This document shows, one piece after another, positions 8,436 through 17,261 of a stretch of 64,000 bases of DNA. The position numbers and the translations under genes are program-made. The notes under the pieces are model-generated. The model worked only from the letters and a program-made list of their open reading frames with translations. It did not search any database and was not told where the DNA came from. How positions within the stretch are numbered: the first letter of the stretch is position 1; each line of letters begins with the position of its first letter. The DNA comes from JAJCYK01 sp965224285 (GTDB taxonomy: Bacteria > Bacteroidota > Bacteroidia > Cytophagales > Cyclobacteriaceae). The stretch covers positions 5,084,001-5,148,000 of the forward strand of contig OZ245043.1 in the NCBI GenBank assembly GCA_965224285.1. Reading direction: 5' to 3'.

Positions 8436-9221
8436 TTATTTGGTGGCGGTGCTCTTCTTGCGCCTGGTGGTTTTTCTTTTTGGTTTGGGCTTTTCTTTGA
8501 CCTCCTCCACATCCGCTAAGATCCTTCCGCAATGTTCGCAAATGATGATCTTCTTCTTTTCTTTAATGTCTACCTGTCGTTGCGGGGGAACTACATTAAA
8601 ACAACCCCCGCAAGCTCCCCTTTTGACTACTACCACCGCTAAACCATTAATAGCGTTATTGCGGATCTTGTTATAGCCTATCAGCAAGCGTTCTTCAATT
8701 GCTTTACAGGCTTTTTCCCGGGATTTAAGCAAGGTTTTTTCTTCATCCTGACTTTCGGATGTAATTACCTCCAGCTCTTTCTTTTTGGTTTCCAAATCCT
8801 TGGCTCGCTCATCCATCAAGGCCTTGGTTTCTTCAATTTCTTCATTCTTGGCCTCAATTGCTGCCTGTGCTTCTTTTATCTTCTTTTCAGCAATTTGAAT
8901 TTCCAGAGCTTGCAGCTCCATTTCTTTAGTGATGGCGTCGTATTCGCGGTTATTGCGAACATTCATCTGTTGATCTTCATACTTTTTGATGAGGGCCTCG
9001 CTGCTTTTTATGGATTCTTTACGGGCGGTAATCTCATCTTCCAGGCTTTTCAATTCCTGATTGAACTTGTCTATACGGGTTTGATAACCAGCTAGCTCAT
9101 CTTCCAGATCTCCTACCTCTTCAGGCAGGGCTCCTCTTACTTTTTTCAGTGAATCAAGGTTGGAATCGATTTGCTGAAGTTTCAGTAGGGCATCAAGTTT
9201 TTGGGCAACAGTACTTTCCAT
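8436..9221 (-). CDS. CT398-like coiled-coil zinc ribbon protein
   Basis: A 261-residue protein with a long antiparallel coiled coil (residues about 5-180, very rich in Glu and Lys) followed by a C4 zinc ribbon with ligands Cys204, Cys207, Cys228 and Cys231, and a basic tail (KRKTTRRKK). This is the architecture of the CT398/CdsZ family (zf-RING_7), found widely in bacteria and proposed to act in sigma-54 or secretion-related contexts in chlamydiae; its role in Bacteroidota is unknown. Its start overlaps the stop of the upstream Nif3 gene by one base (TAATG), a conserved pairing in this phylum, so the two are coexpressed. Confidence 0.88.
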   Translation of the reverse strand: MESTVAQKLDALLKLQQIDSNLDSLKKVRGALPEEVGDLEDELAGYQTRIDKFNQELKSLEDEITARKESIKSSEALIKKYEDQQMNVRNNREYDAITKEMELQALEIQIAEKKIKEAQAAIEAKNEEIEETKALMDERAKDLETKKKELEVITSESQDEEKTLLKSREKACKAIEERLLIGYNKIRNNAINGLAVVVVKRGACGGCFNVVPPQRQVDIKEKKKIIICEHCGRILADVEEVKEKPKPKRKTTRRKKSTATK

Positions 9222-10321
9222 TATATGAAATATCTGATCGGATTGCTTTCTATTTGAGATAAACGAACTGCAAATGTAGAAAAATTTTTGGTTAAAAGAT
9301 CGCTCAATAACTCTTTTGTAAATACTTCACTTTCGTAATGCCCAATATCAGCCAGCAACATAGTGCCTTCGGCATCGAAATACTCGTGATATTTAAGATC
9401 TGAAGTGATAAAGGCATCACAATGGGCAGCTAATGCATGCTTTATTAGAAAGCTTCCAGCGCCTCCGCATACAGCAACTTTTTCAATGTTTCTTTTCGGA
9501 TCGGCTGTATGCTTAATACAGGGTGTGCCCACCACTTTTTTAAGTTGTGCTAAGAAGTCTTCTGCGGACATAGGATTTGGCAGGTCACCAACCATCCCTG
9601 CCCCGATTTGTTGATTTACGTTACTTAGCTGACTGATGTAATAGGCCACTTCTTCATAGGGATGGGCTTTTATCAAAGCATTAATAATGGAGCGCTCAAG
9701 TGGAGCGGGCAGAATTAGCTCCAATCGATCTTCGTCCACCTGCTCAACAACCCCTGATTTACCTAAGTAAGGATCGGCATTTTCGGAAGGCCGAAACCGT
9801 CCTGTTCCACTACTGGTATATGAACAATTATCATATTCTCCAACACTTCCAGCCCCCGCCTCATGTAATGCTTCCAATATTGATTCAGTATGAGACTTGG
9901 GACAAAAGGTGACGAGTTTCAACAATTTATTGTTCACTGGATTGAGAATGGCGGGTTTGGTAATCCCAAGTTTATCGGCCAGTATTTTATTCACTCCCAG
10001 GTGATAATTATCCAAATTGGTATGGGCGGCGTATATAGCTATATCATTTTTTATAGCTTTGATCAATGACCGTTCAACATAACTGTTACCGGAAAGTTTT
10101 TTTAAGGAATTAAACCAAATTGGATGGTGGCATATTATCAAGTTGCACTCTGTTTCCAGGGCTTCATCGACCACAGGTGGGGTGCAATCCAGACTTACCA
10201 ATACATTTTTAACCGGTTCCTCCGGGCTACCCACGATAAGTCCGCTATTATCATAGGATTCCTGATAGGCCAGTGGGGCATGAGATTCTAAATAACCTGT
10301 GATATCTTTTATTTTCACCAT
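9221..10321 (-). CDS. Nif3-like dinuclear metal center protein
   Basis: A 366-residue member of the Nif3/YbgI family, often named GTP cyclohydrolase I type 2 homologue. Metal-binding motifs are visible: CHHPIWF with His65 and His66, AAHTNLDN about 35 residues later, and DIGHYESE near the C-terminus. The central 130 residues form the PII/CutA-like insert typical of the long version of the family. The proteins form toroidal hexamers with a two-metal site; the true reaction is unsettled. It is translated together with the zinc-ribbon protein (one-base stop/start overlap). Confidence 0.92.
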   Translation of the reverse strand: MVKIKDITGYLESHAPLAYQESYDNSGLIVGSPEEPVKNVLVSLDCTPPVVDEALETECNLIICHHPIWFNSLKKLSGNSYVERSLIKAIKNDIAIYAAHTNLDNYHLGVNKILADKLGITKPAILNPVNNKLLKLVTFCPKSHTESILEALHEAGAGSVGEYDNCSYTSSGTGRFRPSENADPYLGKSGVVEQVDEDRLELILPAPLERSIINALIKAHPYEEVAYYISQLSNVNQQIGAGMVGDLPNPMSAEDFLAQLKKVVGTPCIKHTADPKRNIEKVAVCGGAGSFLIKHALAAHCDAFITSDLKYHEYFDAEGTMLLADIGHYESEVFTKELLSDLLTKNFSTFAVRLSQIESNPIRYFI

Positions 10322-10418
10322 AATTATGGAAATTTACTGTCAAATCACACACCACCTAATCGGTCTGCTAAGTTAATTGAAAACTACCTATTTACCAGAA
10401 ACGACTCACTGAGCTGTT

Positions 10419-11477
10419 ATGTCTCGCTTTCTTAAGGTAATTCTATCTCCCTTACAGTTGCTATACCTGGCGGCCACCAGATTTCGAAATCACCTATATG
10501 ATATTGGATATTGGAAATCCTTTAAGTATCAAAAAATGGTGATAGGGGTGGGCAATTTGAGCCTGGGAGGAAATGGAAAAACACCTTTGGTAGAATACTT
10601 GATACGGTTAATGAAAGATCAGTACCGGGTAGCGGTGGTAAGCCGTGGATATAAACGCCATACTCAAGGTTATCGGTTAGTGGGCGAAATTGATGATCCC
10701 GGTTCGGTGGGTGATGAGCCGTACCAAATATTTACTAAATATGGTTCACAGGTTAAGGTGGCGGTAGGTGAGCAGCGAGCTTTGGCTATTCCTAGTCTGT
10801 TGCTGGAATATCCGGAGCTGGAGGTAATCATCTTGGATGATGCTTTCCAACATCGGTCCGTGGTTCCTCAACTAAATATTTTGGTAACTGATTTTCACAG
10901 GCCCTTCTTTAGGGATTTTGCATTACCGGTTGGCAGACTAAGAGAAATTAGGTCAGGTGCTTCAAGAGCTGATGTGATAATGGTTACCAAATGTCCTGAA
11001 CAGCTTAAATCTAAAATAAAACACCAATATCAAAAAGAAATAACGCGTTATGCAGGAGATAAGCCGGTGTTCTTTAGTTACGTTCAATATGATAAAGTCC
11101 TTCCGGTCTGGTCGGGGATTGACCTGTCGTCCAAAACCTGTGTCTTATTAGTCACGGGAATTGCCAATGCACAGCCAATGTTCAACCAGGTAAGTCGAGA
11201 TTTCCATCAAGTGGAACACCTGAAATTCGGAGATCATTACCAATACAAAGAAAGAGACGTCAAGAGAATAATAGAACGCCATAAGCAGTTGGAAGCGGAC
11301 AAGAAAATAATTCTCACTACTGAAAAAGATATGGTAAAATTAAAGCTGTTTCGCAAACAGCTTTCTCACTTACCGGTATATTATCAACCAATCAAATTTC
11401 AAACCCTGGAAGACTCCGGTCTCTTCAATCGTATGGTGCTGGAGAAAGTGAAGTCTGTTTACCATGAAGTGCATTAA
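10419..11477 (+). CDS. lpxK: Tetraacyldisaccharide 4'-kinase (LpxK)
   Basis: A 352-residue inner-membrane-associated kinase that phosphorylates the 4' position of the lipid A disaccharide. A short hydrophobic N-terminus is followed by the P-loop GNLSLGGNGKTPLVEY (about residues 45-60), SRGYKRHTQGY, GDEPYQI, the DDAFQHR motif and, near the end, TTEKDMVKL. All are diagnostic for LpxK. It proves a lipid A-bearing outer membrane. Its 3' end overlaps the porin gene by 14 bp, which suggests coexpression of these two envelope genes. Confidence 0.96.
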   Translation: MSRFLKVILSPLQLLYLAATRFRNHLYDIGYWKSFKYQKMVIGVGNLSLGGNGKTPLVEYLIRLMKDQYRVAVVSRGYKRHTQGYRLVGEIDDPGSVGDEPYQIFTKYGSQVKVAVGEQRALAIPSLLLEYPELEVIILDDAFQHRSVVPQLNILVTDFHRPFFRDFALPVGRLREIRSGASRADVIMVTKCPEQLKSKIKHQYQKEITRYAGDKPVFFSYVQYDKVLPVWSGIDLSSKTCVLLVTGIANAQPMFNQVSRDFHQVEHLKFGDHYQYKERDVKRIIERHKQLEADKKIILTTEKDMVKLKLFRKQLSHLPVYYQPIKFQTLEDSGLFNRMVLEKVKSVYHEVH

Positions 11478-13323
11478 ATATTTTTCATTTCCTTCTGCAT
11501 TCGGGTGGGTCCTCAGCTTTACTCTTTGTCTTGGTGGAAGCAGCCATCTGCAAGCCCAGATCCTTGATGATTCCACTAAGCAGGTATATGGCCCTTCAAC
11601 CACATACTATACTTTGGAAGAAAATGTTAAATACAATGATCCTAAATTGTTGCCGGTCGATACTTTATTGGGAAACCGTCACAGATTCAATTATGTTAAT
11701 GCTGCTGATAATAAACTGCAAGACCTGGGTAACATTGGCACAGCGATAAAACCGATTTATTATCAGATACCAGAGCAAATCGGTTTGACTTCCGGCTTCA
11801 ATTCCTTCGACCACTACTTCATATACCCGCAGGACATTCAATATTACGATACAAAATCGCCATACACTCGGCTGGGAGTAATTTTTGGAGGAAATGGTCG
11901 CAGCCTGGTGGATGTGAGTTTCAGTCGCAGTGACAGTACAATTTTCAATTTTGGCTTTGATTTTAAAAGGATCACCAGTGACAAGCAGGTGGGAGAGGTC
12001 TCCACTAGGGGCGATCGCAACGTGGTCTCCACAGCTTATGATGTTTACGGCCGCTGGCGCCGGGGAAAGTACCAGGTATTGGCCAATTTTTCCAGGTTAC
12101 GCCACGAACAATTTGAGTCGGGAGGGGTCAGACCTCTTCCTTCAGGCTCACTTGATAACCTGTTTCTGCAGGATAGCGCAGAGATATGGCTAAACACAGC
12201 ATTAAGCCAGGAAACCAGAAACAACTGGCATATTTTTCACCAGTTTCAGATCTCGCCATTGCTACAGTTATATCATCAACTAGACGTGGGCAAGCAGGAA
12301 ATGATTTTTCAGGTTAACCAACTTAATCAGGATGGAGATTTTTTTGAAAAGATTTTAATAAATCCAAGTTCTACCAACGACTTAATCAATACCGAATATC
12401 TCACCAATGAAGGGGGTATTAAAGGTTTGCATAAAGGGATATTCTATAATTTCTTTATCACCCGCCGGGATATTCAATACCAACCCAAGTATTTACCCTG
12501 GGAAGGAAAGCAGACGGAGTATTACCTGGGAGCAAATCTAAGATATCGATTGGGTAGCCAAACATTGAGGTTCCAAGGTCGCTTGCAGGATGGAGGAAGC
12601 TATTTTGTATCCGGTTCTTTCGAAAACAACTTTTTGCAGGCCTCTTACACCAGAGTACAGTATGACACCCCATTCCTATACCAGGACTATTTTGGAAACC
12701 ACGATGAATGGCACCTTAATTTTACTAGCCCCACGGCCGATCGCCTAAAAGGTAAAATATTGCTTGAAACCAATAATTTGCGATTCCAGCCGGCACTTGA
12801 AATAACTAATGTAAATGACCACTTATATTTTAATCAATCCAAGCGGCCTGATCAGGCTTCAGGAGCAGCACAAATCGTAACCCCGGAAATCTATCTGGAT
12901 TGGGATTTTTTAAAGAATTTCAACCTGGAGTCCCGGGGAACCTACGCTTTGGTGACTGGAGGCGCTGAGAACATTTTCAGGATCCCGGACTGGTTAGTCA
13001 CTACGAAACTGGCGTATACCAATTTCTTGTTTAAAGATAAACTGGAAGCCCAAATTGGCATTGATACCCAATACAGATCGGCTTATTTTGCCTACGGATA
13101 TGATCCGAAGGTGCAACAATTTTATTTGCAGGATGAATTTGAGGTTCCAGAATATTTTCTAGCTGATTTATTTTTAAATTTTAGGGTGGGAAGGGCCATT
13201 TTATTTGCAAAATTGGTCTTCTTGAATGAGGGCCTTGATCGACCCGGTTATTTTACTACTCCCTATTACCTGGGTCAGTTTCGGGTATTTGACTGGGGGT
13301 TTACATGGCAATTTTATGATTAA
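11464..13323 (+). CDS. Putative outer-membrane porin (Porin_10-like)
   Basis: A 619-residue protein with a signal peptide ending near LQAQ (about residue 32) and no other membrane helix. The rest is rich in alternating aromatic/polar strands (YYLGANLRYRL, FNFGFDFKRI, FAKLVFLNEGL) and ends in an aromatic strand WGFTWQFYD, as expected for an outer-membrane beta barrel. Composition and length match the Bacteroidota putative porin family (Porin_10). The cargo is unknown. It overlaps lpxK by 14 bp and precedes miaE by three bases, so the three genes are likely one transcript. Confidence 0.8.
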   Translation: MKCIKYFSFPSAFGWVLSFTLCLGGSSHLQAQILDDSTKQVYGPSTTYYTLEENVKYNDPKLLPVDTLLGNRHRFNYVNAADNKLQDLGNIGTAIKPIYYQIPEQIGLTSGFNSFDHYFIYPQDIQYYDTKSPYTRLGVIFGGNGRSLVDVSFSRSDSTIFNFGFDFKRITSDKQVGEVSTRGDRNVVSTAYDVYGRWRRGKYQVLANFSRLRHEQFESGGVRPLPSGSLDNLFLQDSAEIWLNTALSQETRNNWHIFHQFQISPLLQLYHQLDVGKQEMIFQVNQLNQDGDFFEKILINPSSTNDLINTEYLTNEGGIKGLHKGIFYNFFITRRDIQYQPKYLPWEGKQTEYYLGANLRYRLGSQTLRFQGRLQDGGSYFVSGSFENNFLQASYTRVQYDTPFLYQDYFGNHDEWHLNFTSPTADRLKGKILLETNNLRFQPALEITNVNDHLYFNQSKRPDQASGAAQIVTPEIYLDWDFLKNFNLESRGTYALVTGGAENIFRIPDWLVTTKLAYTNFLFKDKLEAQIGIDTQYRSAYFAYGYDPKVQQFYLQDEFEVPEYFLADLFLNFRVGRAILFAKLVFLNEGLDRPGYFTTPYYLGQFRVFDWGFTWQFYD

Positions 13324-13326
13324 TTT

Positions 13327-13908
13327 ATGTTAGGACTTAAACTTCCCACAGATCCCCGTTGGGTAAATATAGCAGAAAAGAACATTGAGGAAATATTAGT
13401 TGATCATGCCTACTGTGAACAAAAGGCCGCTTCTTCCTGTATTTCTCTGATCGTACAATATCCTCAACACCAAAAATTAGTAGAAATGTTGACTCCGGTA
13501 GTGGCGGAAGAATGGGAGCATTTTGAACAGGTATTGCATCAACTCAACAAAAGGGGTCATTCTTTGGGAAAGCCACGCAAGGATCATTACGTGATTGCCT
13601 TACAGAATAATATGATTAAGGGGGGGAGTAAAGAACAGCGGCTAGTGGACAAATTACTGGTAAATGCCCTTATTGAAGCCAGGAGTTGTGAAAGGTTTAA
13701 ATTACTAAGTGAGCAAATAGAAGATCCGGAATTAAAAGATTTTTATAGGGAGTTAATGATTTCAGAAGCAGGGCATTATAAAAACTTCTTAAAGCTTGCC
13801 CGGGAATATCAACCATCGGAAAAGGTCAGGGACCGCTGGCAGCAGTGGCTTGATTACGAAGCTGAAGTGATGAAGACTCTGGAGATACGGGCGGACCGCA
13901 TGCATTGA
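13327..13908 (+). CDS. miaE: tRNA 2-methylthio-N6-isopentenyladenosine hydroxylase (MiaE)
   Basis: A 193-residue ferritin-like diiron oxygenase that hydroxylates ms2i6A at tRNA position 37, using molecular oxygen. The two iron-ligand motifs are visible: EEWEHFE (Glu62/His65) and SEAGHYKNF, with LIEARSCERF between them. Its presence implies aerobic growth and that MiaA and MiaB are encoded elsewhere. It follows the porin gene by three bases; its stop directly abuts the stop of the convergent next gene with no spacer. Confidence 0.93.
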   Translation: MLGLKLPTDPRWVNIAEKNIEEILVDHAYCEQKAASSCISLIVQYPQHQKLVEMLTPVVAEEWEHFEQVLHQLNKRGHSLGKPRKDHYVIALQNNMIKGGSKEQRLVDKLLVNALIEARSCERFKLLSEQIEDPELKDFYRELMISEAGHYKNFLKLAREYQPSEKVRDRWQQWLDYEAEVMKTLEIRADRMH

Positions 13909-15180
13909 TCAAGTTTTTTGTTTTTTCTTCTTGGCTGCGGGAAACAGAATATTATTCAAAATCAGCCGATATCCCGGTGAATTTGGGTATAGATTTAGGT
14001 CGGTAGGATCCTCATGTACTAGGTGCTGGTAATCTTCAGGATCGTGTCCACCGTAGAAGGTCCAGAATCCTTTACCGAATATACCGTGAAGATATTTAGC
14101 TTCACTAATTGATTTGGTTTCGCCCATAACCACCACATCGGCTTTTATCAGAGATTTTCGGTAGGCAGTGGTTTGGCCCATAAATCCCTTAATAATCCTG
14201 CTATGGTTTTGAGTTAACATGGTTGGAATCGGGTCCCATTTGGCGGAAAACTCAAACAGGGTAAAAAAATCGTTTTCCTCTCTGAGGCCCCGACGGCCAT
14301 TGGGCGGACCGGTGTCAATGTTAGAATATTCGTATTTGTAAGGATTCTGTTCCAGTACAAAGTTTTCAAAGGCAAAAGTTTCTGAGAAATCCAGCATTCT
14401 TTGAGCTTTGGGGTTGGCTGGATCGCCATCAAACATGGATTCAACCATATCTACATGTTGCCCGGCTAAAGCAATATCATAGGTATCGGTAGCTGAGCAC
14501 ATGGCGAATAGAAAACCACCACCGGATACAAAGTCCCGGATCCGTTTTACGATTGTTAGCTTTAACTGGCTTACTTTTTGAAAACCGTGTTTATCGGCGG
14601 ATGCTTCGTATTCTTTTTGTTGTTTAATATACCAGGGGTAACTTCTGTACATCGAATAAAACTTCCCGTATTGTCCGGTAAAATCCTCGTGGTGAAGGTG
14701 CAACCAGTCATATTTTGGGAGTTCTCCATACATCACTTCGTCATCAAATACCACATCATAAGGAATTTCCGCGTAAGTGAGCACCAGAGTTACCGCATCA
14801 TCCCAGGGTTGTTTGCTTTTAGGTGAGTACACCGCGATCTTGGGGTATTTTTCCAGCTTCATGATGTCCGTATTGGAAGCCGGACTGCCGATGGTTTCGA
14901 TAATCTGGTTGGATTGTGCATCTGAGATAACCTCATAACTCACCCCTCTTATAATCAGCTCATTTTCTATACTTTGGAGATACTTCACCATGAAACTTCC
15001 CCCGCGGTAGTTAAGCAACCAATCAACCTCCACTTCTTTCTGAAGTACCCAATAGGTTATGCCGTATGCCTTTAGATGATTGGTTTGGCTTTCATCCATG
15101 GGTATTAGTAAATAGGAAGCCTTGAGGCTTATGGAAGCGGTGAACAATACCAAACTCACTATTAGGATCAGTCGTTTCAT
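13909..15180 (-). CDS. Secreted protein of the family labelled 'asparagine synthetase B'
   Basis: A 423-residue protein with a clear signal peptide (about residues 1-21). Bacteroidota databases often name this family asparagine synthetase B, but it lacks the N-terminal Cys2 nucleophile, the PPi-binding SGGxDS loop and the length of AsnB, and it is exported, so the name is almost certainly wrong. The middle (SGGGFLFAMCSATDTYD, and the paired YDWLHLHHEDF segment) suggests a Rossmann-like, ThuA/glutamine-amidotransferase-like fold. The C-terminal half contains GFWTFYGGHDPEDYQH. Its substrate is unknown. It ends in a run of lysines and abuts miaE. Confidence 0.7.
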   Translation of the reverse strand: MKRLILIVSLVLFTASISLKASYLLIPMDESQTNHLKAYGITYWVLQKEVEVDWLLNYRGGSFMVKYLQSIENELIIRGVSYEVISDAQSNQIIETIGSPASNTDIMKLEKYPKIAVYSPKSKQPWDDAVTLVLTYAEIPYDVVFDDEVMYGELPKYDWLHLHHEDFTGQYGKFYSMYRSYPWYIKQQKEYEASADKHGFQKVSQLKLTIVKRIRDFVSGGGFLFAMCSATDTYDIALAGQHVDMVESMFDGDPANPKAQRMLDFSETFAFENFVLEQNPYKYEYSNIDTGPPNGRRGLREENDFFTLFEFSAKWDPIPTMLTQNHSRIIKGFMGQTTAYRKSLIKADVVVMGETKSISEAKYLHGIFGKGFWTFYGGHDPEDYQHLVHEDPTDLNLYPNSPGYRLILNNILFPAAKKKKQKT

Positions 15181-15288
15181 CAGTAAATACTCCGGTTATT
15201 AATTAAGAACGGAATAAAAATAAATAAGATATAATATTACTAGTTTTAAATCTCTTAAAAAGTTCATTCGGAGGGAGAACTTACTCCA

Positions 15289-16539
15289 ATGGGAAAAAAT
15301 ACTCATTTAGTTGAAAACACCAAGGTGGGGCTGCAAAGCATACGCAGTAATTTACTTCGTACGGTCATCACTGCCTTGATCATAGCCATCGGAATTTCCA
15401 GTCTGGTGGGCATTCTGACTTCAGTGGATGGAATACAAAAATCCATAAACAACAGTATGTCAAGCCTGGGTGCCAATAGCTTTGATATTCGTGAAAGCGG
15501 ATCGGGTACCCGACAACAGCGACGGGGTATAAGAGAACGATCCTATCCACCCATAACCTTAAGGCAAGCTCTGGAATTTAAGGATCGGTTTAATGAGAGT
15601 CATCAAATCAGTATTCATGCAAACATTACCAATAGCATGGAGGTCAAACGGTTTTCCAAGAAGACCAATCCCAATATTTCTTTAACCGCTGCAAATGAGT
15701 ATTACCTGTTACTTAAGGGGCTGAATCTTGACAAGGGTAGAAATTTTTCCATTAATGAAGTGGAAAAAGGCACTAATGTGGCCATTATTGGAAACTCTCT
15801 GTTAGAGATATTGTTCGATAACAATGAGGATCCTGTGGGGCAGGACATTTCCTTTTTTGGCACGAAATACCGGGTAATTGGACTACTGGAAGCACAGGGT
15901 GGGTTTTCCGGACCCGGGGGCGATCGTCGGGTTTTGGTACCGTTGACCACTGGCAATCGTTTGTTTACCATAGGTGAGCCACGCTATGGGATCAGTGTAT
16001 ATATGCAAGATCCCACCGAAATCACCCCAGCAATGGGAGAAGCCACGGGTATAATGAGATCGGTTAGGAAGGATCCTTTAGGACGGGAAAATAGCTTTGA
16101 AATTCAGCGAAGTGAATCTCTGGCCCAGAGCCTGGAAGAAATCTCCGGCAAAGTTAAGCTGGCAGGAGCGGTAATAGGCTTAGTAACTTTGCTGGGAGCT
16201 TCTGTAGCGCTTATGAATATTATGTTGGTTTCTGTGACGGAACGCACCCGTGAAATAGGAGTGCGAAAAGCTTTAGGTGCCACACCGCGACGAATTAAGG
16301 AACAATTTTTAATTGAAGCTGTAGTTATCTGTCTGCTGGGAGGTGCAGGTGGGATTATTTTCGGTATTCTGGTGGGTAATCTGGTAGCTAATCTGATCGG
16401 GGAAGGCACGTTAATTATTCCCTGGCTATGGATTATTATGGGACTGATTGTATGCATAATTGTCGGTCTTCTGTCCGGCTATATTCCTGCCAATAAAGCT
16501 TCCAGGTTAGATCCCATTGAAGCCTTGAGATTCGAGTAG
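15289..16539 (+). CDS. MacB-like ABC transporter permease
   Basis: A 416-residue inner-membrane permease with the FtsX/MacB topology: one membrane helix near residues 25-45, a large periplasmic MacB_PCD domain of about 240 residues, and three membrane helices at the C-terminus with the conserved cytoplasmic loop TERTREIGVRKALGATPRRI. Such proteins act as mechanotransmission pumps for peptides, lipoproteins or drugs, together with an ATPase and often a membrane-fusion protein. No ATPase gene adjoins it here, so the partner must be elsewhere. A good purine-rich site (GGAGGGAGAA) lies about 10 bp before the start, unusual for the window. Confidence 0.9.
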   Translation: MGKNTHLVENTKVGLQSIRSNLLRTVITALIIAIGISSLVGILTSVDGIQKSINNSMSSLGANSFDIRESGSGTRQQRRGIRERSYPPITLRQALEFKDRFNESHQISIHANITNSMEVKRFSKKTNPNISLTAANEYYLLLKGLNLDKGRNFSINEVEKGTNVAIIGNSLLEILFDNNEDPVGQDISFFGTKYRVIGLLEAQGGFSGPGGDRRVLVPLTTGNRLFTIGEPRYGISVYMQDPTEITPAMGEATGIMRSVRKDPLGRENSFEIQRSESLAQSLEEISGKVKLAGAVIGLVTLLGASVALMNIMLVSVTERTREIGVRKALGATPRRIKEQFLIEAVVICLLGGAGGIIFGILVGNLVANLIGEGTLIIPWLWIIMGLIVCIIVGLLSGYIPANKASRLDPIEALRFE

Positions 16540-16637
16540 CTGATGGGTAGATTGGCACAAGTTTTGGGGCATACTTAGTATATTGTATCTTGGGTTGAGC
16601 CGGTCCACTGGATAAACCTCATTAGGATAGTAAAACT

Positions 16638-17261
16638 TTGAAACTATTTTTGACATTTGTATTTGCAGTAATTGCCACTAGCGCTCATTCCGAAGTGTAT
16701 GGTAAGGATATGCTGATAATAACCGGTTTTTATACCGGAAAAAATATATATGTGCAAAACCCTTATATTCCGGATAGCGGATATTTTAGCACGGAACAGG
16801 TATTTGTAAATGAAAATTTAGTGCTCACCAATCCATTAACCAGTGCCTTTACCGTCGACCTTAGTCATTTGGACATAGATCAATCCGTGGAGGTGCGTAT
16901 TGTTCACAAGCGCAGATTCCCTCCACGTATTATAAATGCTTATGTGATCAGAAAAGTACAAGTGGAGGAAACCACCTATGCTGCGGTTAAGGATGTATTT
17001 CGTTGGTCCAAGGCCGATAGAAGCGCCATTAGGTGGCTTACGGATAGTGAGAAAGGTGGGGGTACTTTTGAGTTACAAAAGGCTACTAAGGAACAATGGA
17101 AAACTATCCAAAGTATTGCTTCCAAACCCCAAGAGGACGGAGCGCTTTATCACCTTCCGATAACTCATGAACCAGGTGAAAACACTTATCGCATAAAATT
17201 AGTGGATAGGGAGGGATACGTAACTTATTCTCCCAAGATACATTTTAACTTCAGACAGTAA
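16638..17261 (+). CDS. Secreted hypothetical protein
   Basis: A 207-residue protein of unknown function with a signal peptide (KLFLTFVFAVIATSAHS) and no further membrane segment. The body is predicted mostly beta, with an NPYIPDSGYFSTEQVFVNE region that may be an immunoglobulin-like or C2-like surface domain; the end (EPGENTYRIKLVDREGYVTYS) resembles an Ig-like strand pair. The start is TTG, because no ATG precedes the signal peptide. It follows the permease gene after 98 bp and its end overlaps convergent mtaB by 11 bp. It might be a periplasmic adaptor, but there is no direct evidence. Confidence 0.7.
   Translation: MKLFLTFVFAVIATSAHSEVYGKDMLIITGFYTGKNIYVQNPYIPDSGYFSTEQVFVNENLVLTNPLTSAFTVDLSHLDIDQSVEVRIVHKRRFPPRIINAYVIRKVQVEETTYAAVKDVFRWSKADRSAIRWLTDSEKGGGTFELQKATKEQWKTIQSIASKPQEDGALYHLPITHEPGENTYRIKLVDREGYVTYSPKIHFNFRQ

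Noticed and set aside
16104..16457. 117-residue minus-strand frame within the ABC permease gene
   Set aside because: It mirrors the repetitive hydrophobic coding of the permease; no independent evidence.
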